From NCBI GenBank assembly GCA_017979445.1, contig CM030707.1, positions 21,644,586-21,708,585 of the forward strand: a stretch of DNA of 64,000 nt, in the 5' to 3' direction. The number at the start of each line of letters is the position of its first letter. Position 1 is the first letter of the stretch. The stretch comes from Akebia trifoliata (lineage: Eukaryota; Streptophyta; Magnoliopsida; Ranunculales; Lardizabalaceae). Below are positions 31,870 through 42,999 of this stretch, piece after piece. The notes under the pieces were generated by a model. It was not told the DNA's origin, ran no database searches, and saw only the letters and a program-made list of their open reading frames with translations. Both the position numbers and the translations under genes were made by a program.

Positions 31870-32310
31870 GTTTCCCATCTCCACTCGACCTCACTCATTT
31901 TCATTGTCTGTCTCTCGATCTCATCTCTCACTCTCTTTCTACTCTCTTTCTGTCTCTCTCTCAGAGTCATCGATTGACCTCTCCATATCTATCTCTTACA
32001 GTCTCTCTCTCTCGATCGATCTCTTCATCTCTTTCTCACAGTCGTTCTCTTCATCGATCGACTTCTCCATCTCTCTCTCTCGGTCTCTCCCTCAATCGAT
32101 CTCTCTTTCGATCTGTCTCCCTCGATAGATCTCTCTCACTTTCGTATCTCTCTGATGCAATCGCAATCGGATTTGAAGTCTCTAGGGTTTCGATTTCTCT
32201 CACGCAATCGGATTGAACTCTCTAAAATTTCGATTTCTGTCACAATCCGTCGCCTTAGATTAGAAGCTGAGTTTCTGCTAAGGTGTTCTCACTTTTCAAG
32301 GTATGATCAA
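31870..32310 (+). promoter_or_regulatory. CT- and GATCGATC-rich 5' leader of CACTA-B
   Basis: Several hundred bases of TCTCTCTC, interspersed with TCGATCGATC and similar steps, directly inside the left end. The matching strand of CACTA-D (48,830-49,290) has the same composition and order. It probably serves as promoter/5' UTR for transcripts through the cargo (inference). Open frames here are low-complexity Ser/Leu/Arg artefacts. Confidence 0.5.
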
Positions 32311-32543
32311 CTGTAAATCTTGATTTGAAGAGAATCGACTGTAAATTCGATGATGATTTGTGAGATTATTCTGTTTGTTGAGGTTTTGAAGGTATATGAG
32401 GTGGAAAGTTTGGTTTTTGGTTAATTTTTGTCGTACAATGAACATCTTTTAGTGTTTTCAGGTGTTTGTTGATCTTCTAAAGCAATCGGTTTGGTTCTAT
32501 TTTTTGTATCTGTGAAATTGGCTTCCAAATGTTGAATTAGATG

Positions 32544-33523
32544 GTTAGATTCTTGAGAAATCATAGCCATGTAGATTATCTAGCAGAGCAAAAAGGAGTT
32601 TTTAGGGTTAACTGCATTGATTGCCTTGATCGAACAAATGTTACCCCTATGCTAGTTTTTCTTTAGTTCCTTCTAGTATGTTATGGACTTATAGTTACCT
32701 CATCTTCTCATATAGACTGAGGACCCTCTCTGATGCATTTGTAGTTTTGGTTCTAGTTATTTTCTCCGTAACTAGTTCTTTGATTTCCTTGTATTTGCAA
32801 TTTCTCTCTTCTTTCTAAGGAAAATGAATTTTATCATAATAGAAGAAAAAAACTTCAGTTCTTTGTTGCAAATTGATTCATGAACTTTATTCAAATGTCT
32901 TGCTTTCAGAGTTACTCGGCTAGAAAATCTTTAAATTCACAACTGCAGAGGATGGGAGCAATTCCCTCCACAGAGCATATATCCATGATCAGTGACATTT
33001 ACGAGAAGTTCAAGATATGTAAGAAAATTTTCACAATTCTAGTTCTGTGTTTCCCTTGTTAAGTTGGAAGATGCCCTTGTAGTTATGTTGTCTACTTTAT
33101 TATTATAGTATGGGTTGAACAAGGGGATGAGATAAGTCTAGAATATTCTGGGACAAATGCTCTGAAAGGGGACCTTGTCAGGTATCTTGCAATCATCTGC
33201 CACTTATCTTTGTTGCAGACATCTCTTAAGTTGCTCAATATCCTGCAATAAACTAAACTCTGGAATCATGATAATTTTATAAGAATTTATTGTTGATTGT
33301 TTAACAGAAAAACGGATTTGAAATGGTTTTCTTATGTTTTAAATAGAAATCTGTGCTTAAAACTACTGACTATTAATGCAATATAAACGTTAATACAAAT
33401 TTATCCTTTTTTGCAAATTAATTTCGGTTCCACAACATTACAGATTTGGAAGCAGACTGTGTCAGGATTGATTAAGGATGGAATGAGTGCGATAGTTTGG
33501 ACAAAAGACAACCATGCCTAGAG
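32544..33523 (+). pseudogene. Captured fragment of a SAC-domain phosphoinositide phosphatase
   Basis: Four exon pieces with introns. 32,544-32,645 carries QKGVFRVNCIDCLDRTNVT, containing the Cx5R catalytic loop CIDCLDR. 32,910-33,018 reads SYSARKSLNSQLQRMGAIPS. 33,109-33,181 reads WVEQGDEISLEYSGTNALKG followed by DLVR. 33,444-about 33,523 reads KQTVSGLIKDGMSAI. The order and sequence match SAC-type phosphatases, which remove phosphates from phosphoinositides on endomembranes. The last junction is out of frame by reading, and no ATG or C-terminal region exists. It is therefore an inactive transduplicated fragment. Which plant SAC subgroup it came from I cannot tell. Confidence 0.8.
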
Positions 33524-33800
33524 GTACTAAGTACTAAGTTATAAGCTAGTTTTATTAAGAGTGGAGTTCCATTTAAATTATAATCTATATGGAGGAGTGA
33601 TGTTGATTCTACCCATTTTTCTTACAGTACATCATCTGAAGGTAGCTTATTGGAATCTGCTGTTTTGATATGAGAATGCTCGATTTCTTGCTTAGTTCAC
33701 GTTATTAACTGTGCTTCTCTTTATATAAATAGATCTGAAATTATAGTTGAAAAATCTGTCTTTGAGTTCTAAATGTCTCGCTTGAGTCGTGATCCATAGC

Positions 33801-33980
33801 GGTGTCCCGTTCAATTAACAATGTACAGTGTCTATGTGGCACATTTTGTTTGGAGATTAAACTAAACACATGGTCTGCATGTCATGTAAAAAATGTCTTG
33901 GTTAGGAACCCCATGTATTTTAAACTCCGTACAAAAGTGTGCCATGTAGACACCGTTCATATCTATATGAATGGGACACC
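33801..33980. mobile_element. MITE inside CACTA-B
   Basis: The ends are inverted: GGTGTCCCGTTCAA at left, GAATGGGACACC at right. The inner arms also match (GTGTCTATGTGGCACA with complement of TGTGCCATGTAGACAC). 180 bp, no coding. It lies in an intron-like stretch between the SAC fragment and the next captured exon. Confidence 0.75.
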
Positions 33981-34296
33981 ATACTTGATCCTGATTCTCT
34001 ATAAGTTTCCATGGCAACAAATGTTAATGCCTTTTTTGTTAGAAACAACTGTAATTTCAGCTATTATTTTTTTGCTTTCTATTTTCAATTTTACACTTTT
34101 TGTTGATTTCTTCCATTTCTAGCTCTTTTGACAAATAACTTTTTGCAGTCAAAGATAAATATTTCTTTGAGCTCTAGATGTCTTGGAACTCTTTTTTTAT
34201 TATATAAGCTTTGATGTTTGATGTGTGGCACTCAATTGTTGATGCCTTGTTCTGTTAGAAAATTACTGAAAACTTTGTTCTTATCTTCTACTTCAG

Positions 34297-35053
34297 AATG
34301 GACATGTTGGATTTATGTTGACTTGTTACGATGCCGAGCTTAGCTATGATAGCCGCATGGACACTTTTCATGCAAGGTATCACGCTATATAGCTTTCTTC
34401 AAACTTGAGTCCCAACAACCTCAAGTGACCAACGTTGTTCTGCTTTAACATGAGTTACAAATTTGGTACTGTGTGGAGAACAAACCCATGTGTGTACTAT
34501 TGATGTGGGTGGGGCATATTAGGCCCAATCCATTTACAACTCAATAAATTTTGATTTAAAGACCAAATGCTTCATATCTTAAGTTCTATACATGTCTAGC
34601 TGTGCACACCATGAACAGCTGTGTTATAATGGGATGGTCTCTCTATTTTTTCAAAAATTACCAAAAATGAATTAAGTCACTGGACAGTCCAGTCGAGTTG
34701 CATATCTATTATCTTCCTTAAATCAATTTCACATACCCAAATGTTTTCAGAATCTCCTTCCTTTCCTGCATCATGTTGGACATTCCAACCATATATGGGC
34801 TTGTTCATACAGTTTAGAGGACCATCACACACCAAAAATAAAAAAAAATCAACCTATTCTGATAGTCCCAATCTAATGAAAATTGTCTTGAATTTGGATT
34901 AGCCAAACTGTCCAATTAGACCATGTTTCATATGGTTAGTATTTTGTGATGTTAAGTGGACTGATTTTTGATAGAGATGATCGTCGTATCATGACAAACT
35001 ATAAGGTTGAATCATCAAACATTATGTCCTTCAAGACCCACAAGTGGGCATAC

Positions 35054-35107
<54 letters not shown>

Positions 35108-35205
35108 GAGTTGAAGTATGCTCTTAATTTACTTTGATGCAGATTATGTCACCCCCGTTGGTACATACGGAACTTTGAAGATAATGCAGCTCGTATGATC
35201 CATTT
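34297..35205 (+). pseudogene. Two captured exons of an unidentified gene in CACTA-B
   Basis: Exon 34,297-34,376 reads [20 protein letters not shown], then MDTFHAR. Exon 35,143-35,205 reads LCHPRWYIRNFEDNAARMIH. Both have good AG...GT borders, and the phases agree (80 nt, then 63 nt completing the split Arg codon), so this is real ancestral coding sequence. I do not recognise the protein. The intervening intron contains a 48-bp (GA)n run. No start or end of the gene is present. Confidence 0.55.
35058..35105. repeat. (GA)n microsatellite in CACTA-B
   Basis: About 24 uninterrupted GA repeats just before the splice acceptor of the second unidentified exon. Confidence 0.95.
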
Positions 35206-35755
35206 GTAAGTTCTTTCAAGCCTTAGATATATTAATTCCAAAGCTTTTTTATTTATTTAATTTGTTTGATACATTTTCTGTATACTATGTTAGGGGCTTC
35301 TTTAAATGATGATAGAAGTTAACTATGTTGATCAGAGATGAGAACAAATTATAATGTACCCCTAACTATTACAAATAGAAACTTAAACACAGAGACACTA
35401 ATAATGTTCTAAAATGAATACATACCAAAGGAATCTGACACAAACTGAAAAAACTAACACTGTGGGTATGTTTATGGTAGAAGATAAGAAGGTTATGGTA
35501 CACACCAGAACAAAAAAAAAAAAGAGTGTATATACTCCAGCCAACTTGGAGTCTGTAGAGAGCTCCAGCCTGGACAGGAATGATGAGCTATATACTCCTA
35601 TCAACAGCTTATATCTTCAACTAATATCCTTATATACTCCTATCAACAGCTTGATGAGCAATAAAGAAAGTGTCATATCCTTCAACCACATCTCACGGAT
35701 CTTGTTCCCCCTTAAGCCTACACCCCGACTTATCCTTCTCCTCATCAAGCTCTCC

Positions 35756-35763
35756 TATATAAA
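35756..35763 (+). promoter_or_regulatory. TATA box of the MVSW gene in CACTA-B
   Basis: TATATAAA within a CT-rich context (CTCTCCTATATAAACTC), 70 bp before the start codon. A pyrimidine-rich leader follows. Upstream at 35,580-35,665 the motif CTATCAACAGCTT appears twice in a short direct repeat. Confidence 0.7.
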
Positions 35764-35825
35764 CTCAAGAGGATTCACTCATCTTCTCGACAATTGAAGT
35801 CTAGCAGAATTGAAAAATAAAAATA

Positions 35826-36127
35826 ATGGTTTCTTGGGTTCGCACAATCACATCTCCATTCAGAAAAGCTTGCACTTTCTTCAACCCCAACAATCAAAGA
35901 GATAAGAAGACACAACAAGGTATATTTTGTTATATATGCTATGTTAGCCATATTGGATCTTGATGTAAATTAACTCTTATATATTGTGGTTGGTTCTTAT
36001 TATAGGGAATGACAATCGTGATATGGATTTGCATGGTGAAGTAATGGCTTGTGCTTATGAGGATGTTCAGGTGATGTGGTTGATTCTCGACAAGTCCAAG
36101 CCTACACTCTGCAATAACAGTTCTTGA
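35826..36127 (+). CDS. Small plant protein of the MVSW family, two exons, complete
   Basis: Exons 35,826-35,919 and 36,006-36,127 join in frame (216 nt, 71 aa). The protein begins MVSWVRTITSPFRKACTFFN, has a charged linker (RDKKTQQG), then DLHGEVMACAYEDVQVMW and LDKSKPTLCNNSS before the stop. I recognise the N-terminal SPFRKA block and the MACxYEDVQVMW block as those of a small uncharacterised plant family; its function is not known to me. No transmembrane or signal segment is evident. The intron is 86 bp with GT-AG borders, and a TATA box and leader precede it. Unlike the rest of the CACTA cargo it has a start, a stop and no lesion, so it may be a captured working gene copy. It sits between the unidentified exons and the methyltransferase fragment. 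Confidence 0.8.
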
Positions 36128-36751
36128 GTATGTCCATGCCCATTTCATAAGGGCATATATGAGTTATATACACTATAAATGCATAAGTGTGCATCAAATT
36201 GTAGATATGGTATGTGGGGTGATCTTGTTATAATAGAGACAAGATGGGAAATTCAAAAAAAAAACAAAAAAAAAAAAAAGGGGGTAGAAAAATCAGAGAA
36301 GAGAAATGGCAAAAAAAAAAAAAAAGGGATGCCTTCTGATTTGATGGTGATGCTATTGATCTTTGATATATATATATAGGGAATCCCCATGGTTAATGAG
36401 GATCATGGTGAGATTTAATGAAAAAAAATTAGATTGTTGGCATGGTTGTACTTGTTTTTTTTATTCATGGTTTCTGTTTCATCAACACATTTTCTATTTC
36501 TTTGTTATTATGATAATAGCTAATAAGAGGACCGGTAATATATGTTGCATAGGAAAACAAGGCTGTAAATTAATAGGTATTCGAAATCTATGCCATGGAA
36601 GGTAGCCTGAACATTGTTTGGTTCTCCTTTCTCAAGCCAATTCATTGAATCAGAGAAAAAATAATATGTTAATGAGTCGGTATATCTTATTTTGCAATTT
36701 ATCCTTCGAGAAAACCCTTTCCTTACTAAGATAGTGAGGTAAAAGGTGCAA

Positions 36752-36775
36752 CCCCCCCCCCCCCCCCCCCCCCCC
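36752..36775. repeat. 24-base poly(C) tract in CACTA-B
   Basis: Uninterrupted C run, then T and CCCCC. Homopolymer length may be unreliable. Confidence 0.9.
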
Positions 36776-36965
36776 TCCCCCAATCAAGTTGAGAGAACTT
36801 TCAACTTAAAATCACATTTAAGTTAATCTAGAATGTGGTTTCTAGCTAATCTGCCTATCTTCAACAGCTTATATCAACCAATTTATTCTCTAGTATAGGA
36901 GGAACCTTACTTTTCTTTCAACTTATATCTTCCTTATAACAGATGAAGATCATTTTTTCAAACAG

Positions 36966-37626
36966 GACTCCACTGGTATCATTTCTCTATGAGAGGGGAT
37001 GGCGTCAAAATTTTATATGGGGTAGATTTCCTGAACCGAGAAAGAGGTAATCTGATGTTCTATTAAATCTACAATATATGATTTGTTATTTAATTATTTT
37101 TTTTTGAGAAATTTTAAGTGCTTATTCATCACCCTTGCTGCTTATTGATGAAATCATGATGGTTTCTATTGTATTTTTAACATGTCAATGGTTATTTCTG
37201 CTCACCCACGTGACTTATGCTTCCACGTATTTCACAAGTCGTTCATCTAGTTAACAATCTAATAATTTGGTTACAGTTTGAAATGGCCAAAGATTACCTT
37301 AAGCCTGTTTTAGGTGGAAACATAGTTGATGCCAGCTATGGAAGCGGGTTATTTTCAAGACTTCTCACCAAGAGTGGACTGTTTTCTCTTTGCTCTAGCT
37401 TCAATTTTTCTTAAAGTTGTTTTGATTAATCTATTAGTAGGAATACCTTTTTTTTAAGGGTAAAATTGTGTTTATTAGATTATATATGATGTGGTAATAC
37501 TTGTTGCCTTGCAGGAACTTAATCTTGATCAGAGCTGATATCTCTCGGCTTCCTTTTGTTTCAAATTCAGTTGATGTTTTGCATGCTGGTGCTGCACTGC
37601 ACTGTTGGCCTTCACCGTCTACTGCT
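36966..37626 (+). pseudogene. Captured fragment of a plastid-type SAM-dependent methyltransferase
   Basis: Exon 36,966-37,046 reads PLVSFLYERGWRQNF. Exon 37,277-about 37,380 reads FEMAKDYLKPVLGGNIVDAS, then YGSGLFSRLLTKSG. Exon 37,515-37,626 reads RADISRLPFVSNSVDVLHAG, then AALHCWPSPSTA. These match the class I methyltransferases related to Arabidopsis At2g41040/At1g78140. The SAM-binding motif I is seen, with Tyr where the family usually has Cys (DASYGSG). The segment between motif I and RADISRLPF is missing, as are the N and C termini, so it cannot be active. Confidence 0.85.
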
Positions 37627-38854
37627 GTAAGCATTATTTTGTTTTTGCTTAGTGTATTTGTATCAACACAATTTGTTATTGAATTACTAATCATTGATAC
37701 TTGTATATTTTCCTTGTTTTCCATCGAGTGTTGATAATTTTTCACTACTAATGGTTTTGTTGTTTGTTCTTTAAAGCAAAAAATGTGTAAATGTTAAAAT
37801 TTTGTCAAATTCGGTGAGTGAAAATTATTATTGCTTGTAAACTGTGTTTAAAGCCTGGCATGAACATGTTTAATGGGCTAAACTGCACTAGTCATACTCC
37901 AATGCCCTTATTATGGATTTGTGTAATTTATATTCTTTGTTTATTTATTTATTTATTTTATCTATTTATTCTTATTTTGAGTAAAGCTCTGTAACCCATA
38001 TTCATATCTGAGCAACTTAAAGCTTCACCAATAAGTATATTGCTTCAACAATAATAATTATTTTACTTCTTAAAACAATTGAAGAATAGGATTATACTGC
38101 TTCAATGGTTAAGGAAACACGTTTCTCTTATTTTGTAAAGGTTTTGCTATGTGCATGGTGTTATTTATTAAGATGCACCTAAATCCTAATATTTGCTTGA
38201 CCTGAAAACTAATACCCGCATTGATTGGAAACAAAATATAGATAGGAATAATGGAATAAAAAAACACACCACACTACTAAATTTAGAATGGTTTAGTTGC
38301 TGGTGCACCTCTTTTTTCTTTGTCATTTTAATGCTAATTGTCTGACACATGCTTTCTTGTAGAGAAGGAAAAACTTTCAAGGGTGTGTTTTTGAAGTTCT
38401 GTCAGAGTTGGTAAATTATGTCCCAATTCGTGCTGATCAGCTTATTTATTTAAATTTTTAAGGCTCTATTTGAAGTTAAGGGAAAATATCAGAATTTTCT
38501 TCTTTAGTAAAAGCATGAAAAACACTACAAGCTATGCTTCAATTTTAAATGTTTCAGATTTTCTAAGACATGTTATGTTAGTTTCATTTCCTTTAGTTTT
38601 TGTAATTAGTGATTCAAAATAAAATTTTGCATCCTCCTTTTGAACGTTAGTATAGTTGCTTCACACTAAGTTCAAACACATTCTTGTGAGATGACATGCT
38701 TCACACTAAGTTGCGAGTATTTCATTTGGTCTTGAGTGAAGTCCGAATGCCTATCTGAAATAGTTCAAATATTTGCAGCTCTAAATGTCTGTATCACTAT
38801 TGTGTTTTCTTTTAACATATTTGACTGAACCAAATGGATCTTTGCTTGATTCAG

Positions 38855-38938
38855 GGAACTCTTGTTAACATCGCCGTTGGCTTACACGTGTGGGCTGAGG
38901 ATTCGGAGGTTGCGTGGATAGATGTAGAAGTAACATAA
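38855..38938 (+). pseudogene. Captured N-terminal exon of a plant myosin (class XI type)
   Basis: After an acceptor (TTGATTCAG|) the frame reads [20 protein letters not shown], then WIDVEVT and a TAA stop. It matches the SH3-like start of plant myosins ([20 protein letters not shown] type). The same exon lies at the same relative position in CACTA-D, where it stays open longer. The stop here is a lesion. Confidence 0.85.
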
Positions 38939-39139
38939 ATCAAAGGAAACGATGCCACCATAGTTAGCCAACATGGAAAAATAGTAATATATATATACTG
39001 CTTTATTATTAGTCATTTGTAGCTTCGATAGAATTTTCGATCTTAACAAAAAGGTTTACATGTATATTAATTTTGGGTTATTTAGTTTAATTTGGAGCTT
39101 GTTTTATGATTTTTTTTATAATTATTTCGTTCATTGTGA

Positions 39140-39377
39140 TTGGTGAATTAGAGGACCGTGCTATTGTTTGTTAAACCTCCAAATTTGACGGTCATACTCT
39201 ATGGATTTTTTTTTGTTTTTTTTTAAGTCCATTCTCTAATAATTTGATAGTCTTGGACCGTCAAAAAAAAAATTCTACAAGAGAATATTTGACGGGCATA
39301 TTTGATGGGAGGGTCCGTCAAATTTCTCAAAATTTGACGGGTTAAGACCGTCAAATATGGGCCTTTTTCACATAGTG
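39140..39377. repeat. 3' subterminal repeats of CACTA-B (TTTGACGG type)
   Basis: Repeated TTTGACGG and CCGTCAAA units in both orientations (for example GACGGGTTAAGACCGTC near the end), spaced 20-60 bp apart. The mirror-image set starts CACTA-D at 41,985. They are likely transposase-binding sites. Confidence 0.8.
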
Positions 39378-39380
39378 CTT

Positions 39381-41740
39381 GGTATATCTCAACGAGTTTC
39401 TTGTCCAAAAACTCCACATCGGAACGGAGTAGTAGAACAAAAAAATCGCCATGTGAAGGAAAATGGTTTGTCTATGCTATTTCATGTTAATTTACCCAAA
39501 TTATTTTCGGATGATGCCTTCCACTTGGCTGCTATATTATAGATTGACTTCCATCATTAACTCTGGACAACCGTTCACCTTATGAGATTCTTTACAAGCA
39601 AAAGCCTAATTATACCCATCTACAGGTATTTGGTTCGACATGTTATCCTTATCTTGGTGAGATGGAAATCGATAAATTAGAACCACAGGCCAAGGCATGT
39701 GTGTTTCTTAGTTATGGGATGCATCACTAAGGCTATAAATGTATGTAATGACCCGTCTTCAAATAAGATGATTCGTTCTTGGTGTGTTGTCTTTGACGAA
39801 ACTCATTTTCTCTATGTTGATGCTCCTATAGAACTCATGATCTTTCACTATGGTTTTCTAATACTAATAACATATGGCTGCACCTATATCTTCTATATCG
39901 CCACCCCCACTTCTTCCATTACTTTACCTTCTCCATCACACACTCACAAACCATCTTCCCCTCAAGTATCTTTAGATCACTCAACTTCTTTACCATCTAT
40001 TATTTTTGTTACCTCTTCGCATACTAATGAAGATGATCCTTCTCTTCATCAACCTTCTTTAACCGATATAGCAACACCTATTTCTTCTACCACAACCTCA
40101 CCACTTGTCCAACGCCACCACATAGTCACTCGAACCATGACTAAAACATGTAAACCCAAACTTCTCTCAGTTTGATACCCAATTCCTTCATGTTTTTCCT
40201 CTTGCTTCGAGTCTGTTGAACTTTCTTCTTTTTGACAAGCCTCTTCCAATCCTAGGTGGGTGCAAGCCATGGATGAAGAATATGATGCACTTCTCAAGCA
40301 CAACACACCTGAAGCTTGGTGCCTCCACCGTCCAATCAAGAAATTGTTGGCTCTTGTTGAGTATATAAAATAAAACGAAAATTTGATGGCTCCATTGATC
40401 ACTATAAACCTCAACTTGTTGCCCAAGGATGCACACAAAGCTATGGCATAGACTATGAAGAAATTTTCAGTTCAATTGCGAAGCTTACAATGGTTCAAAT
40501 TGTTCTTAGTTTTGCCCATTGTCAAGGTTGTCCCATTCGAAAAATTGATGTATGTAGTGCTTTTCATGGTTATTTGAAAGAGTTTATATGAAGCAACCAT
40601 CGGGTTATTTTTCTTCTTGTCATGCTTCGTATGTGTGTCGCCTACATTGAGCTATTTATGGTTTAAAGCAATCTCTAAGAGCTTGGTTTTCTCGTTTTAG
40701 TTCTTATTTATTAGAATTGGGATTCCTTTGCTCTAAATTTGATTCTTCCATGTTTATTTGACATTCTTCTTTTGGCATCCTTATTTTGTTGTTGTATATC
40801 GATGATATTATTTTAATTAGGTCTTCTAATACTGCTATCTTTGATTTGATTTCATCTTTATGTTCTCAATTTGACATGAATGATTTGGGTTCTATATGAT
40901 ATTTCTTGGACGTTGAGGTGCATCATTCTAACATTGCAATGGAGCTAACTCAAACCAAATATATTCTTAATTTGTTATGTTGAACAAATATGTCTCATTT
41001 TAAGTCTGTTTTGATTCTTGTTCCCTTGGCCCCAATTGTCTTCTTCTGATGGATCGTTGCTCACGGATCCTACAGGGTATTGTAGTATTGTTGGCGTTCT
41101 TCGGTACTCTACTATGACCAAGCCTGATATCTCTTTCGCAATCAATCAGGCATATCAATTTATGCATCGTCGTCAGACATCTCATCTGATTGAAGTCAAA
41201 CACATCTTGCATTATCTTAAAGTTACTTTGGGTTTTGTTATAAGATTTACGCGCTAATCATCTATGCAATTACGGGCTTATAGTAATGTTGATTGGGCTG
41301 GTTATCCAGATGATCACCGATCAACAACTGATTTTTGCATATTTTTGGATTCTAATCTAATTTCCTTGGGTTCTAAAAAGCAACCCACAGTTTCTCGTTT
41401 TACCACGGAAGCTGAATATCATTCTTTGGCTCACACTACGATTGACAGATTCAATATATTCTATAAGACCTGCGTGTTTTCTCCCCAAATTTTCTTGTCT
41501 TATTTTGTGACAACCGTAATGTGACTTGCTATGCTACCAATCCTATATTTCATGCAAGGACATGTCACATAAAGGTTGATTATCATTTTGTTTGAGAACA
41601 AGTTGCTCACCGTTCTCTTCGAGTTCAATTTATTCCATGTCATTTACAACTGGCATACATTTTTATCAAAGGTCTTTCATCAAGGACATTTCTACCATTG
41701 TGATCCAAACTGATCTTGCTAGACGTTCAGTTGCTCAATT
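39381..41740 (+). pseudogene. Copia integrase C-terminus, reverse transcriptase and RNase H (broken)
   Basis: Continues the split integrase with PKTPHRNGVVEQKNRH. After frameshifts comes the C-terminal region with VVFDETHFLYVDAPIE, a Ser/Thr/Pro-rich linker, reverse transcriptase from about 40,255 with LLLYIDDIILI as catalytic motif, and RNase H with DWAGYPDDHRSTTDFCIFLD and TTEAEYHSLA. Many stops and frameshifts (for example after 39,530, 40,370 and 40,590). The domain order integrase-RT-RNase H is that of Ty1/copia. Confidence 0.88.
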
Positions 41741-41807
41741 TGAGGGGGATTGTTAAGGAGAAGAATCACTTTGTCTCTGACCCATCACTATATAATCGTG
41801 GGATACA
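41741..41807 (+). mobile_element. Polypurine tract and start of the copia 3' LTR
   Basis: TGAGGGGGAT (41,741-41,750) is followed by the LTR start TGTTAAGGAGAAG at 41,751. After about 55 bp the LTR is cut by CACTA-C (target ATA). It resumes at 49,473 with ATAGTTGGTAATTGACCC and has TTTATTTATAATAG (TATA-like) near 49,580. It probably ends near 49,640. Confidence 0.75.
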
Positions 41808-41984
41808 CAATGTGAAAAAAACCCAAATTTGACAGTCCTAGCCTGTCAAATTTCATAAAATTCGATGGACCAAGGGGTCGAATTTTTCATTGTCAAATTT
41901 TTTTTCTTTAATAAGTTGAAACTAGCAAATTAATGAAGGATGGGTGAAATTCGACAGCTCTAAGCCATCAAATCTGGGAACATC

Positions 41985-42190
41985 CACTATGTGAAAAAGG
42001 CCCATATTTGACGGTCTTAGACCGTCAAATTTTGAGAAATTTGACGGACCCTCCCGTCAAATATGCCTGTCAAATATTCTCTTGTAGAATTTTTTTTTTG
42101 ACGGCCCTGGACTATCAAATTATTGGAGAATGGACTTAAAAAAAAACAAAAAAAATTCCATAGAGTATGACCGTCAAATTTGGAGGTTTA
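41985..42190. repeat. Subterminal repeats of CACTA-D
   Basis: Mirror image of 39,140-39,377: TTTGACGG/CCGTCAAA units alternating in orientation, including GACGGTCTTAGACCGTC at about 42,015. Confidence 0.8.
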
Positions 42191-42409
42191 ACAAACAATA
42201 GCATGGTCCTCTAATTCACCAATCACAATGAACGAAATAATAATAAAAAAAATCAGAAAAAGAAAAAACAAAAGAAAAATCATAAAACAAGCTCCAAATT
42301 AAACTAAATAACCCAAAATTAATATACATGTAAACCTCTTTATTAAGATCGAAAATTCTATCGAAGCTACAAATAACTGACAATAAAGCAGTATATGATA
42401 CATATATCT

Positions 42410-42516
42410 ATGGTGGCATCGTTTCCTTTGATTTCTGTTACTTTTCCATCTATCCACGCAACCTCCGAATCCTCAGCCCACACATGTGAGCCGACGACGA
42501 TGTTAACAGGAGTTCC
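42410..42516 (-). pseudogene. Captured myosin N-terminal exon in CACTA-D
   Basis: Reads [20 protein letters not shown], then [16 protein letters not shown], closer to plant class XI myosins than the copy in CACTA-B. It lies about 425 bp from the element end, matching the position of the B copy. Confidence 0.85.
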
Positions 42517-42666
42517 CTGAATCAAACAAAGATCCATTTGGTTCAGTGAAATATGTTAAAAGAAAACACAATGGTGATATTGACATTTAGAGCTGCAAAT
42601 ATTTGAACTGTTTCACATAGACATTCAAACAAAGAAAGATTTGATAAAAAACAAAGAAATCCATAC

Positions 42667-42973
42667 CATATGCAATTCATCTATCACAATAATTCCAACT
42701 TCAGAATGATGTCCTTCCAGCAATCTGTTGAGTAAAGAATTTGCCTTCTCTATAGTGCAGACAGCTACAGAAGTATCTTTAGGCAGTGTTCCACCTCCTT
42801 GGTCACATCTTCAGTACTAAATATAGAATACGGAACCTGCAAGTAACAAGAGAGACAATAAAAATACCTTTTCTGCACAAATTGACACATATGGCAGTAC
42901 AAGAATTGCCATTTTTCCAGTTGACACGATTCGTCGCAACATCAAGATTTCAGCAACAAAACTTTTACCAGCA
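42667..42973 (-). pseudogene. Captured fragment of the POLQ/TEBICHI helicase domain
   Basis: Exon 42973-42868 reads [20 protein letters not shown], then [16 protein letters not shown]. It contains the end of the Walker A motif (TSAGKS in the family) and ends at a proper donor. Exon 42836-42667 contains [20 protein letters not shown], then [20 protein letters not shown] and DELHM, the DExH box. This is the helicase part of DNA polymerase theta (TEBICHI in Arabidopsis), used in end-joining repair. The start of exon 42836 departs from the family and the frame is not continuous, so only fragments remain. Confidence 0.85.
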
Positions 42974-42999
42974 CTGTGACGATTCAACAGCAAGATTAA

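Larger units (their letters stand above)
31779..39377 (+). mobile_element. CACTA-B: gene-carrying CACTA transposon (7.6 kb)
   Basis: The left end is CACTACGTGAAAATCG and the right end GGGCCTTTTTCACATAGTG (complement CACTATGTGAAAAAGG). Target duplication CTT is at 31,776-31,778 and 39,378-39,380, and the host copia integrase is continuous across it. Cargo, all plus strand: SAC phosphatase, an unidentified gene, a small complete MVSW gene, a methyltransferase, and a myosin exon close to the right end. There is no tnpA/tnpD-like coding. Very similar ends and leader occur in CACTA-D in inverted orientation. Confidence 0.93.

Noticed and set aside
31814..32216. Long Ser/Leu/Arg-rich open frames over the CT repeat of CACTA-B
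   Set aside because: They are produced by CT/GATC low-complexity DNA in the element leader and have no family character.
35414..35797. 127-residue plus-strand frame before the MVSW gene
   Set aside because: Overlaps the promoter and TATA box, is rich in short direct repeats and has no recognisable domain.
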